A DNA stretch of 64,000 nucleotides, taken from contig NZ_FOUG01000009.1 in the NCBI RefSeq assembly GCF_900114785.1, forward strand, positions 124,001 through 188,000, read 5' to 3'. A program made the position numbers and the translations under genes. Below, one piece after another: positions 36,921-45,175 of this stretch (positions are counted from its first letter, which is position 1; every line of letters starts with the position of its first letter). The notes under the pieces were generated by a model. The model had not been told where the DNA came from. It ran no database searches and saw nothing but the letters and a program-made list of their open reading frames with translations. The DNA is from Variovorax sp. OV329. Its GTDB lineage: Bacteria; Pseudomonadota; Gammaproteobacteria; Burkholderiales; Burkholderiaceae_C.

Positions 36921-37425
36921 AAAAAGGAACCTCGATTGTTGCAACCTGCGGTGCATCCGCGTAAATTGAATTGGTCATTCCGAAGATATCCGTAACGCCG
37001 TGATACTCGCGACCATCGTCGAGGGTGACCTTATAGGGCAAAAATGCGAACGCCTTCTGGGAAGATTCAACGATTACTTTGAATTGGAGATCGTGAGTTC
37101 CACCCTCAGCGAACTCAAGCGTTCTTTTTGCCACAAGGAGCGTGCGAGCGGGGGCCTGTTCTGCAATTAATTGCGAGCCGCATTCCGTTTTGCATCCATC
37201 ATAGCAAAGCGGAATTCCATTCCACGTATTGCTTGGAAGACCCTCAATGATCTTGTTCACCCCGTGCACTGGACAAAAAACGAGATCACCCAACTTCAAT
37301 ACTGGGAGGTCGTTCCAGCTTTGGGCATCGGTGCCGGAAATGGCCACACCACCGTGTGTCGTCTTATCTCCGACGACGGACTGGCTCTTGCCATTGCTAA
37401 AAGTCAATCGGCCGAATGAAGCCAT
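36862..37425 (-). CDS. PAAR-domain protein with C-terminal beta-rich extension
   Basis: 187 aa; ATG at 37425 with a strong AGGAGG seven bases before. N-terminal PAAR domain (about residues 15-90): VVGDKTTHGGVAISG, then LGDLVFCPVHGVNKIIEG, with the His/Cys residues that bind metal at the tip. After extra cysteines (CYDGCKTECG) comes a beta-rich region with PYKVTLDDGREYHGVTDIFG, resembling the transthyretin-like adaptor tails often fused to PAAR proteins. PAAR proteins sharpen the VgrG spike and carry effectors. It lies ten bases after the frameshifted PAAR gene and overlaps the peptidase gene, which is the probable cargo. Confidence 0.85.
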   Translation of the reverse strand: MASFGRLTFSNGKSQSVVGDKTTHGGVAISGTDAQSWNDLPVLKLGDLVFCPVHGVNKIIEGLPSNTWNGIPLCYDGCKTECGSQLIAEQAPARTLLVAKRTLEFAEGGTHDLQFKVIVESSQKAFAFLPYKVTLDDGREYHGVTDIFGMTNSIYADAPQVATIEVPFYGDKTSTTDSDSGSSTCCR

Positions 37426-37435
37426 GCGATGCCTC

Positions 37436-37869
37436 CTATTTCGATTGACGAAAGCCTTCAATCAGAAACCCGGAAACTGGCAACTCCTCGTAGATGCAAA
37501 TTCGAGCGACTTGGACGGGTGTGCTCACAATTCGATCACCGCCACTGACGTGACTACCCACGACGGCAGCCGATCGCCCCTCCACAACTGCTCCAATGCC
37601 GGCACCTGAAGTGATGCTTTCCTCTCTCCCATCAGGATAGTTAACGACGTCGCCCACAAGCGCAACTTCCCGTCCGTCCATATTCATTTTGCTCGAAGCG
37701 CTGACGACTGCGCCCCCTCGTGGGTCTCTGCGCCAACAGTTGCGATCCAGTGACAACTTATTAAAGTGAGGCTCGCCAGGTATTCTGCATGACACTTTTT
37801 ATAACGAATTGCATATTCTCCCCATGATTCGTCATTTGACTTTTCAATAAAATTGAAACCTGACTGCAT
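37436..37869 (-). pseudogene. PAAR-domain gene interrupted by a frameshift
   Basis: Two adjacent frames each hold half of a PAAR domain. From the ATG at 37869 (AAGGGGG six bases before) the frame gives an N-terminus ending IATVGAETHEG and then runs off into a stop. The other frame gives GGAVVSASSKMNMDGREVALVGD and continues through GSHVSGGDRIVSTP to a stop at 37436. Adding one base in the five-C run at 37713-37717 (five G on the coding strand) joins them into an intact protein of about 144 aa. It may be a real mutation, a phase-variable tract or a sequencing error. Translation could restart at an internal Met. First gene of the AT-rich island. Confidence 0.75.
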
Positions 37870-37899
37870 CACAAGCCCCCTTGCAAGTTGAAAATCAAA

Positions 37900-37929
37900 A
37901 TTCTAGATATGCCGCCCCTTTTTTGGCAA
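37900..37929 (-). promoter_or_regulatory. Sigma-70-like promoter candidate for the PAAR island
   Basis: On the reverse strand TTGCCA (37929-37924) and TAGAAT (37905-37900) are separated by 18 bases; each matches its consensus at five of six positions. The predicted start site is about 24 bases before the ATG at 37869. The surrounding 37870-38145 region is AT-rich and otherwise holds only the hairpin at 38093. Confidence 0.4.
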
Positions 37930-38092
37930 GCCGCTTCAGTCAAAAAAAACTGGCGAAAGCTTTTTTTGCAAAAGCAAATTAATCGGGGAGCCTGTCAAAT
38001 ACTCAAAATTCGACGGTCCCGCGTAGCACTTGATAGGGGGCCAGGAGTGGTGTACTTCGCGAAGCGAGCCAGGCACACCGCGAACGATCGGT

Positions 38093-38123
38093 CGGCCCCG
38101 GCTCCAGAGCATGCCCGGGGCCG
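38093..38123. terminator. 9-bp GC hairpin downstream of the metallopeptidase gene
   Basis: Perfect inverted repeat CGGCCCCGG (38093-38101) / CCGGGGCCG (38115-38123) with a 13-base loop. It sits 23 bases after the reverse-strand metallopeptidase stop at 38146. A T-rich stretch (ttcttctattctt) follows on the forward strand only, so it would end forward read-through better than reverse transcription. It also marks the right edge of the AT-rich island. Confidence 0.4.
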
Positions 38124-38145
38124 TTCTTCTATTCTTGGAACCACT

Positions 38146-39339
38146 TCAGGGTTCGCGCCGCTGCGTCACGAGCTGGTGCACGAACTGCAGCTTGCGCACC
38201 ACGGCATGCGGCAGCGCGAAGGGGTAGGTGTCGTGCTGCCCCATGCTGCGGGCGAACTCGTTGAGCACGTGCGTGAGCCGCACCCAGCCGTTGAGGAAAT
38301 CCAGGAAGTGGCCGGCATCGGGATCGTCCGGCTGCCACAGGTCGGCCGAGTGGAAGAGGTCGTCGTCCGCAATTTCCACCTTCAGCGCATTGACACCGAA
38401 GCTCAGTGCCGTGTCGGCCGTGTCGGCCATGTGCAGGTAGTGCGCCCAGGTCTCGGCCCAGTCCTCCCAGGGATGGGCGGCGGCGTAGGAGCTGATGTAG
38501 CTGGAGGCCCAGTCGGGCTTCGGACCCTCCTGGTAATGCTGCTGCAGCGCCTGCGCATAGTCTTCGCGCTCGTCGCCGAAGAGCTCGCGGAAGGCCGTCA
38601 GCCAGTCCTCGCGCGGGGCCACCAGCAGGTCCCAGTAGTAGTGGCCGATCTCGTGGCGGAAGTGGCCCAGCAGGGTGCGGTAGGGCTCGCCCATCTGCGC
38701 GCGCACCTGCTCGCGCACGGCGTCGTCGGCCTCGGCCACGTTCAGCGTGATGGTGCCGCCGGCGTGGCCGGTGAGCACCGGCAGGCCGGGCATCTCCGAG
38801 AGGAAGTCGAAGGCCAGGCCATGCACCGGGTCGCTCACCCGCGTGGTCACCGGCAGGCCCAGCGCCAGCAGTTGCGAGATCAGGCGCCGCTTGGCCTGCT
38901 CCAGCAGGTTCCAGCGCTGCGGGTTCTCGGGCACCGACAGGTCCGGAATGGTGCGGGTGGTGCTGCACGCCAGGCACATGCCCGGCAAAAGGCCGTGGGC
39001 CGCGGGGTCGGGCGCCTCGCCCTCCACCGCCTCGGCCGGCACCATCCAGTTGCAGCCCGAGGCGCTCAGGAAATTGGCGCAGCGCAGGTACTGCGGTCCC
39101 TGCGGATCGCCGAACACGGTGAAGCGCTCGCTGCCTTCCACCGGCGCCAGCGGCAGCACACCGAACTGCTCGGTCACGAAGCCCAAGGGCGTGGCGCAGG
39201 CCAGGCAGCGGCTGTTGCGCAGGAACACCGGCCGCCCGCACTGGCATTGGTAGGCGCGGCTCACGGTGGGCGCGACCAGCGGTTCAGCGGGAGTGTCGGC
39301 GGGCGCGGCGCCCGGTACGGTCGAGGCAAGTTCTGACAT
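38146..39339 (-). CDS. Zinc-binding metallopeptidase family protein with zinc ribbon
   Basis: 397 aa from the ATG at 39339. N-terminal zinc ribbon with CxC and CxxC pairs (YQCQCGRPVF, RCLACATPLG; about residues 30-60), then a central domain with more cysteines (CANFL, CLACSTT), and a catalytic HEIGHYYW motif (H229, H233) followed by WEDWAETWAHYLHM, where the Glu could be the third ligand. The layout matches the 'zinc-binding metallopeptidase' family common in proteobacteria. Cytoplasmic by sequence; substrate unknown. It is divergent from the MFS gene at 39452 with a 112-base gap. Confidence 0.85.
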   Translation of the reverse strand: MSELASTVPGAAPADTPAEPLVAPTVSRAYQCQCGRPVFLRNSRCLACATPLGFVTEQFGVLPLAPVEGSERFTVFGDPQGPQYLRCANFLSASGCNWMVPAEAVEGEAPDPAAHGLLPGMCLACSTTRTIPDLSVPENPQRWNLLEQAKRRLISQLLALGLPVTTRVSDPVHGLAFDFLSEMPGLPVLTGHAGGTITLNVAEADDAVREQVRAQMGEPYRTLLGHFRHEIGHYYWDLLVAPREDWLTAFRELFGDEREDYAQALQQHYQEGPKPDWASSYISSYAAAHPWEDWAETWAHYLHMADTADTALSFGVNALKVEIADDDLFHSADLWQPDDPDAGHFLDFLNGWVRLTHVLNEFARSMGQHDTYPFALPHAVVRKLQFVHQLVTQRREP

Positions 39340-39451
39340 GGGGGCCCTTGTTTTCCGCGGACATTGTGCGGGCGCCAACGCGACTGCCTTGTCAGCGCAA
39401 AGGCCGATATCCTCGGGGTGAAGTGCCCCGAGCGGCACGCCCGCCTCCTCG

Positions 39452-40948
39452 ATGAAACCCGACATCCCCCCTCCCGCCGCCGCGCCGGCCATGCCCACCC
39501 TGCGCGAGCGCTACGGCGAGCGCTACCGCTGGTACCTGCTGCTCTCGGTCATGGTGGGGACGATGGCGTCCATCATGTCCTCCACCATCGTCAACGTGGC
39601 GATCCCGGGCATGAGCCACCACTTCTCGCTCGGGCAGGAGCGCGCGCAGTGGGTCACCTCGGGCTTCATGGTGTCGATGACAGTGGCGATGCTCACCACG
39701 CCCTGGCTGCTGGGGCGCTTCGGCTACCGGCGCACCTACGTGGGCACCATGGTCCTGCTGCTGGCCGGCGGCATCGTCGGCGGGCTGGCCACGCAGTTCT
39801 GGGTGGTGCTGGCCGCGCGGGTGGCCGAAGGTCTTGCGGCCGGGGTGGTGCAGCCCATTCCGGCCATCATCATCCTGCGCGCCTTCGAGCCGCACGAGCA
39901 GGGCCGCGCCAGCGGGCTGTTCGGCATGGGCGTGGTGCTGGCGCCGGCCATCGGGCCCAGCATCGGCGGCGTGCTGGTCGACCTGTTCGGCTGGCGCTCC
40001 ATCTTCTTCATGGTGGTGCCCTTCTGCCTGGTGTCGCTGTGGGCGGCCTACAAGTTCGTGCCCACCACGGCGCCCGGCGGCATCACCGCCGAGCGCGGCG
40101 CGCGGCTGGACTGGGGCGGACTGGCGCTGGCCACGGTGGGCACGCTGTGCCTGCTCAACGGACTGGTGGAACTGCGCGGCGGCACGCCGCTGGAAAGCGT
40201 CGGGCTGCTGGTCGGGGCGGCGGTGTCGCTGGTGGCCTTCATCGCCTGGCAGAAGCGCATGGCGGCCAACGGCGGCGCGCCGCTGATGAACCTGGCGCTG
40301 TTCGGCTACCGGCAGTTCGCCATGGGCAGCGTGGTGGCCTTCATCTACGGCACCGCCCTGTTCGGCTCGACCTACCTGCTGCCGGTGTACATGCAGGTGG
40401 GGCTGCAGCTGTCGGCCTCGTACGTGGGCACCATCATGCTGCCGGCGGGCATCGTGCTGGCCGTGACCATCGCCTGGGTCGGGCGGCTGGCGGACCGGCA
40501 GCCCACCTGGCTGCTGGTGAGCATCGGCCTGGCACTGCTGACCGCTTCCTTCGCGCTGATGCTGGTGATCCACCTGGGCAGCGCGATCTGGCTGCTGGTG
40601 CTCTTTGCCGGCATCGGGCGGCTGGGGCTTGGCTTCATCCTGCCCTCGCTCAACCTGGGTTCGATGCGGCCGCTGGCCAAGCCGCTCATTCCCCAGGGCG
40701 CCAGCGCCATCAACTTCGTGCGCATGCTGGGCGGCGCGGCCGGCGTGAGCCTGTGCGCCATCGTGCTGGAGTGGCGGCTGGCCGCGCATGGCGACTCGCT
40801 GGCCAATGCCGCCACCAGCCCGGCGCGGCTGGCGGCCTTCGACGAGGTGTTCATGCTGCTGGCCGGCATCTGCGCGCTGGCCATCTGCGCCGCCTGGCAG
40901 CTGCGCGAACGGCCGCAGGCTCCGACGCCCACGCCCGAGGCGCGCTGA
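39452..40948 (+). CDS. DHA2-family MFS drug-type efflux transporter
   Basis: 498 aa with about 14 membrane segments. MFS/DHA2 marks: first helix TMASIMSSTIVNVAIPGMSHHFSLGQERAQW (given by position about 34-64; key part STIVNVAIP), loop WLLGRFGYRRTY, and RVAEGLAAGVVQPIPAIIILRAF, matching motif C-type regions of EmrB/QacA proteins. It probably exports small molecules by proton antiport. No emrA-like partner is nearby. The start is followed by a Pro/Ala-rich N-terminal lead of about 15 residues, and an alternative Met lies at residue 14. Confidence 0.88.
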   Translation: MKPDIPPPAAAPAMPTLRERYGERYRWYLLLSVMVGTMASIMSSTIVNVAIPGMSHHFSLGQERAQWVTSGFMVSMTVAMLTTPWLLGRFGYRRTYVGTMVLLLAGGIVGGLATQFWVVLAARVAEGLAAGVVQPIPAIIILRAFEPHEQGRASGLFGMGVVLAPAIGPSIGGVLVDLFGWRSIFFMVVPFCLVSLWAAYKFVPTTAPGGITAERGARLDWGGLALATVGTLCLLNGLVELRGGTPLESVGLLVGAAVSLVAFIAWQKRMAANGGAPLMNLALFGYRQFAMGSVVAFIYGTALFGSTYLLPVYMQVGLQLSASYVGTIMLPAGIVLAVTIAWVGRLADRQPTWLLVSIGLALLTASFALMLVIHLGSAIWLLVLFAGIGRLGLGFILPSLNLGSMRPLAKPLIPQGASAINFVRMLGGAAGVSLCAIVLEWRLAAHGDSLANAATSPARLAAFDEVFMLLAGICALAICAAWQLRERPQAPTPTPEAR

Positions 40949-40984
40949 AAAAACCCGGGCGCGTTTTCGCGCTCTAATGACGCG

Positions 40985-41752
40985 ATGTGCCAACTGCTGG
41001 GAATGAACTGCAACACGCCGACGGACGTGACCTTCAGCTTCACGGGCTTCGCCCAGCGCGGGGGCCGCACCGACCACCATGCCGACGGCTGGGGCATCGC
41101 CTTCTTCGAGGACCGCGGGCTGCGCCACTTCGTGGACCACCAGCCGGCCTGCGAGTCGCCGGTGGCCGAGCTGATCCGCCGCTACCCCATCCGCAGCCGC
41201 AACGTGGTGGCGCACATCCGCAAGGCCACGCAGGGCGAGATCAACCTGCAGAACTGCCACCCCTTCGTGCGCGAGCTGTGGGGCCGCTACTGGGTGTTCG
41301 CCCACAACGGCGACCTGAAGGACTTCCGCCCGCGCCTGCACGGCAACTTCCACCCCGTGGGCAACACCGACAGCGAGCATGCCTTCTGCTGGATCATGCA
41401 GGAGCTGGCCAAGTCGCATGCCGGCGTGCCTAGCGTGGACGAGCTGACGCTCACCCTCAAGGAGCTGGCCCCGCGCATCGCAAAGCACGGCACCTTCAAC
41501 TTCATGCTGTCCAACGGGCAGGCGCTGTGGGCCCACGCCTCGACGCACCTGTGGCACGTCGAGCGCCGCCATCCCTTCGCGGCGGCGCAACTGGCGGACG
41601 AGGACCTGTCGATCGACTTCGCGCAGCACACCACACCCACCGACCGGGTGGCGGTGGTGGTCACGACGCCGCTCACGACCAACGAGGACTGGGTGGCCTT
41701 CACCCCGGGTGAATTGCGCGTTTTCGTCGACGGCCGCCTCCAGCCAGGCTGA
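40985..41752 (+). CDS. Class II glutamine amidotransferase (YafJ-type)
   Basis: 255 aa. The N-terminal Cys2 (MCQLLGMNCNTPTD) is the Ntn nucleophile exposed after Met removal. FTGFAQRGGRTDHHADGWGIAFFEDRG, split at about residues 20-45, and RNVVAHIRKATQG and NCHPFVRELWGRYWVFAHNGDL are the conserved parts of the GATase_4/YafJ family. It would release ammonia from glutamine or act on gamma-glutamyl compounds. It lies 36 bases after the MFS gene and 147 bases before the Fur-regulated receptor gene. Confidence 0.9.
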   Translation: MCQLLGMNCNTPTDVTFSFTGFAQRGGRTDHHADGWGIAFFEDRGLRHFVDHQPACESPVAELIRRYPIRSRNVVAHIRKATQGEINLQNCHPFVRELWGRYWVFAHNGDLKDFRPRLHGNFHPVGNTDSEHAFCWIMQELAKSHAGVPSVDELTLTLKELAPRIAKHGTFNFMLSNGQALWAHASTHLWHVERRHPFAAAQLADEDLSIDFAQHTTPTDRVAVVVTTPLTTNEDWVAFTPGELRVFVDGRLQPG

Positions 41753-41857
41753 TTGGCATGCGCCTGCGCGGTGCTTCCGCGCAACACCTAGACGCGCTTC
41801 GGCGTCGAACGTCCTGCAAATGAAGACAAAGGCATGGGTGGCCGCGGCCGTACCCTC

Positions 41858-41876
41858 AATAATAGGCATTCTCATT
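41858..41876 (+). promoter_or_regulatory. Fur-box candidate upstream of TonB receptor gene
   Basis: The 19-base stretch AATAATAGGCATTCTCATT contains an ATAAT half and an ATTCTCATT half, like Fur boxes of betaproteobacteria. It lies 24 bases before the GTG of the siderophore receptor, where repression by Fur-Fe(II) would block transcription. It is an AT-rich patch in a GC-rich gap. Confidence 0.6.
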
Positions 41877-41899
41877 TGCAAGAACTAAAAGGTCCCGCC

Positions 41900-44137
41900 G
41901 TGGCTGCTCCTCACACCTCCAGATTCACCCTGCGCGCCATTGCGCTGGCAGCCGCCGCGGCCACGCAGGTCTTCGGCGCCTACGCGCAGACCGGCACCGC
42001 CCCGGCGCCCGCGACGTCGGCAGGCACCCTGACCGCGATCACGGTGGAAGCCAGCGCAGACGCCTCGGCCGAAGGCCTGACCAAGCCCTTCGCGGGCGGC
42101 CAGGTGGCGCGCGGGGGCAAGGTGGGCATCCTGGGCAACCAGGACATCATGAGTACGCCCTTTACAACCACGAGCTTTACCAACGAGCTGATCCAAAACC
42201 AGCAGGCCAAGAGCGTGGCGGACGTGCTGCAGAACGACCCGTCGGTGCGCGTCGCGCGCGGCTTCGGCAATTTCCAGGAAACCTACTTCATCCGCGGTTT
42301 CCTGCTGAGTTCGGACTCGATCGCCTATAACGGCCTGTACGGCTTATTGCCGCGTCAATACATCTCGTCCAACTTGTTCGAGCGTGTTGAGGTGCTGCGC
42401 GGCCCGAGCGCGTTCCTCAATGGTGCAGCACCCGGTGGCGACGGCATTGGTGGTTCCGTCAACCTGCTGCCAAAGCGCGCCGGCAATGAACCGCTCACCG
42501 CGTTGACGCTAGGCGTGTCCAGCGGCTCGCAGTGGTACGGGGCTGCCGACATATCGCGCCGCTTCGGCCCCGACCAGAGTCTGGGTATCCGCGTTAATGC
42601 CGCACGCCGCGACGGCGGTACCGGCGTTGACAACGAGGATGTCGAGATGAGTGTGGCCTCAGTGGGCTTGGACTGGCGCAGTCGCAACGTGCGCCTGTCG
42701 GCCGACGTCGGCTATCAGGACCATCGCCTGAGCCAGACCCGTACCAACGTCGACATCGCCGCCGCCACTGTCGTGCCCTCGGCGCCGGACGCCTCAAAGA
42801 ACTGGGCGCAGCCCTGGACCTACTCGAACGAGCGCGACACCTTCGGCACGGTGCGCGGCGAAGTGGACATCACCGACAACGTCACGGCCTGGTTCGCCGG
42901 CGGCATGCGCGATGGCTACGAGGCCAACAGCCTGGCCGGCCTGAGCGTGAACAACGGCACCACCGGCGACGGCAGCTTCTACCGCTTCGACAACGCTCGC
43001 CGCGACAAGATCCAGACTGGCGAGCTCGGCATCCGGGGCAAGTTCAACACCGGCTCGGTATCGCACCAGGTGGTGGGCGCGTACTCGTACTATGACGAGA
43101 ACCGCAAGAACGCCTTCCGCTACGACTTCTTCAACCAGTTCTCCACCAACCTCTACAACCCGGTCATTTATCCGAAGCCCGCCTTCAGCGCAGGCAGCGA
43201 TGTGTTCGGCTTCGGCAACGACCTGGACAACCCGGCCACCACAAACAAGAACCGTCTGATCAGCTATGCCATCGGCGACACGCTGGGCTTCCTGAACGAC
43301 ACGCTGCTGGTCACGGTAGGCGCGCGCTACCAGACCATGGACTTGGAAAGCTTCGCCTACAACACCGGCGCCCTGCAAAGCGGCTACGACCAGAACAAGA
43401 CCAGCCCGATCGGCGGCGTGGTCTGGAAGGCCACCACGGAAATCTCGGTCTACGGCAACTACGTCGAGGCCCTGTCTCCAGGCGAGACGGCGCCCGCGAC
43501 GATCGCCGGCCAGCCGGTGCTCAACGTCGGCGAGCAGCTCGCACCCTACGTGTCCAAGCAGAAGGAAGTGGGCGTGAAGTGGGACGGCGGCTCGCTGGGC
43601 GCCACTGCCTCCTACTTCACCATCGACAAGCCGCGCGCCCTGCGCAACAGCGCCGGCTACTTCGTCGCCGAGGGCAAGGACAATCACCAGGGCGCGGAAT
43701 TCAATGTGTTCGGCGAACCGGTGCGCGGGTTCCGCGTGCTCGGCGGCGTCACCTTCCTGGATGCCAAGCAGAAGGACACCGGCGACGCGCTCACCGATGG
43801 CAAGCGCGTGATCGGCGTGCCGAACACGCAGGGCACCCTCGGCCTGGAGTGGGACGTGATCGGCGTACGCGGGCTGACGCTGGAAGGCCGCATGATCGCT
43901 AGTTCGAGCAGCTATTCCGATTCGGCCAACACGCTGCGCGTGCCGGGCTGGAGCCGCTTCGACCTCGGCGCGCGCTACGTCATGGACGTGAGCGGCAAAC
44001 TGGTTACTTTGCGCGGCCGTGTCGAGAACGTCGCCGACCGCGATTACTGGGCATCGGTGGGTGGCTACCCTGGCGCGGGCTACTTGGTGCTGGGCAATCC
44101 GCGCACGTTTAGCCTGACGGCCACCATGGAGTTCTGA
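41900..44137 (+). CDS. TonB-dependent siderophore receptor
   Basis: 745 aa from the GTG at 41900 (AAAGG before it), which gives a clear signal peptide ending AYAQ. The N-terminal plug begins near ANV-like region with FTNELIQNQQAKSVADVLQNDPSVRV (residues about 92-117) and RGFLL, then YISSNLFERVEVLRGPSAFLNG, standard TonB-receptor plug motifs. The 22-strand barrel ends with an aromatic C-terminus (SLTATMEF). No N-terminal signalling domain, so no FecI/FecR-type control; a Fur box lies upstream. It imports an iron-siderophore, ligand unknown. Codon use from about 42130 to 42780 is less GC-rich than flanking genes. Confidence 0.92.
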   Translation: MAAPHTSRFTLRAIALAAAAATQVFGAYAQTGTAPAPATSAGTLTAITVEASADASAEGLTKPFAGGQVARGGKVGILGNQDIMSTPFTTTSFTNELIQNQQAKSVADVLQNDPSVRVARGFGNFQETYFIRGFLLSSDSIAYNGLYGLLPRQYISSNLFERVEVLRGPSAFLNGAAPGGDGIGGSVNLLPKRAGNEPLTALTLGVSSGSQWYGAADISRRFGPDQSLGIRVNAARRDGGTGVDNEDVEMSVASVGLDWRSRNVRLSADVGYQDHRLSQTRTNVDIAAATVVPSAPDASKNWAQPWTYSNERDTFGTVRGEVDITDNVTAWFAGGMRDGYEANSLAGLSVNNGTTGDGSFYRFDNARRDKIQTGELGIRGKFNTGSVSHQVVGAYSYYDENRKNAFRYDFFNQFSTNLYNPVIYPKPAFSAGSDVFGFGNDLDNPATTNKNRLISYAIGDTLGFLNDTLLVTVGARYQTMDLESFAYNTGALQSGYDQNKTSPIGGVVWKATTEISVYGNYVEALSPGETAPATIAGQPVLNVGEQLAPYVSKQKEVGVKWDGGSLGATASYFTIDKPRALRNSAGYFVAEGKDNHQGAEFNVFGEPVRGFRVLGGVTFLDAKQKDTGDALTDGKRVIGVPNTQGTLGLEWDVIGVRGLTLEGRMIASSSSYSDSANTLRVPGWSRFDLGARYVMDVSGKLVTLRGRVENVADRDYWASVGGYPGAGYLVLGNPRTFSLTATMEF

Positions 44138-44161
44138 TCGACCGGCGCGTCGCAGCGTCCT

Positions 44162-44208
44162 AAAGACTAAGGCCCGGCGCCGCAAGGCGGCCGAGCCTTT
44201 GTCTTTTT
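44162..44208. terminator. Intrinsic terminator between receptor gene and gshB
   Basis: AAAGACTAAGGC (44162-44173) pairs with GCCTTTGTCTTT (44195-44206), 11 of 12 positions, with T's continuing to 44208. An A-run on the left strand side makes it bidirectional. It lies 25 bases after the receptor stop and 14 bases before the reverse-strand gshB stop, so it serves both convergent genes. Confidence 0.75.
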
Positions 44209-44221
44209 GTGGAGCGTGCGG

Positions 44222-45175
44222 CTACTTGCCCGAAGCCACCAGCTTCTCCAGCGCGTCGATGAACATCGCCGGCACGTCGAAGCCGGTCTGCTCGGTGATT
44301 TCCTGGAAGCAGGTGGGGCTGGTCACGTTGATCTCGGTGAGCGAGCCGCCGATCACGTCCAGGCCCACCAGCAGCAGGCCGCGCTTGGCCAGCACCGGGC
44401 CGATGGCCTCGGCGATCTTCAGGTCCTCGGGCGTGAGCGGCTGGGCCACGCCCAGGCCGCCGGCCGCCAGGTTGCCGCGCACTTCCGTGCCCTGCGGAAT
44501 GCGCGCCAGGCTGTAGGGCACCGGCTTGCCGTCGATGACCAGCACGCGCTTGTCGCCCTTGACGATGTCGGGCACGAAGCGCTGCACCATGATCGTCTCG
44601 GCGCCGTCCTTGTTGAGCGTCTCGATGATGGAGCCCAGGTTCAGCGCATCGGCCTTCACGCGGAAGATGCCCATGCCGCCCATGCCGTCCAGGGGCTTGA
44701 GAATGATGTCCTGGTGCTCTGCATGGAAGGCGCGCACCGCCTGCGCATCGCGCGTCACCAGCGTGGGCGTCGTGTGCTCGGCGAACTCCATGATCGCCAG
44801 CTTCTCCGGGTGGTCGCGCAGCGAGCGCGGCTTGTTGACCACGCGCGCGCCCTCGCGCTCGGCCTGCTCCAGCAGGTGCGTGGCGTAGATGTACTCGGCG
44901 TCGAAGGGCGGGTCCTTGCGCATCAGCACCGCGTCGTATTCGTGCAGCGGCACTTCCCGCAAGGTCTCGACGCGGAACCACGCGTCCTTCTCTCCGGTGA
45001 GCACGATCTCGCGCACCTTGGCCGTCACCGGCCGGCCGCGCTGCCAGGCGAGGTCCTGCGGCACGCAGGCCGCGAGCTTGTGGCCGCGGCGCTGCGCCTC
45101 CCGCATCATCGAGAAGGTGGTGTCCTTGTAGATCTTGAAGAGTTCGAGGGGGTCGGCAACGATGAGGATGTTCAT
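44222..45175 (-). CDS. gshB: Glutathione synthase
   Basis: 317 aa, the usual length for bacterial GshB. Early segment MNILIVADPLELFKIYKDTTFSMMREAQRRGH (key part IKIYKDTTFSMM), then MRKDPPFDAEYIYATHLLE, ATP-grasp parts KPLDGMGGMGIFR and MVQRFVPDIVKGDKRVLVIDG, and NVTSPTCFQEI at the C-terminus. It joins gamma-glutamylcysteine and glycine with ATP. Its ATG overlaps the benE-like gene stop by four bases. Together with gshA at 48611 it completes glutathione synthesis in the same cluster. Confidence 0.94.
   Translation of the reverse strand: MNILIVADPLELFKIYKDTTFSMMREAQRRGHKLAACVPQDLAWQRGRPVTAKVREIVLTGEKDAWFRVETLREVPLHEYDAVLMRKDPPFDAEYIYATHLLEQAEREGARVVNKPRSLRDHPEKLAIMEFAEHTTPTLVTRDAQAVRAFHAEHQDIILKPLDGMGGMGIFRVKADALNLGSIIETLNKDGAETIMVQRFVPDIVKGDKRVLVIDGKPVPYSLARIPQGTEVRGNLAAGGLGVAQPLTPEDLKIAEAIGPVLAKRGLLLVGLDVIGGSLTEINVTSPTCFQEITEQTGFDVPAMFIDALEKLVASGK

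Noticed and set aside
36020-37869. Full type VI secretion cluster or prophage
   Set aside because: No tss, vgrG, hcp, integrase or phage structural genes are seen; only PAAR, effector-like and small exported genes are present.
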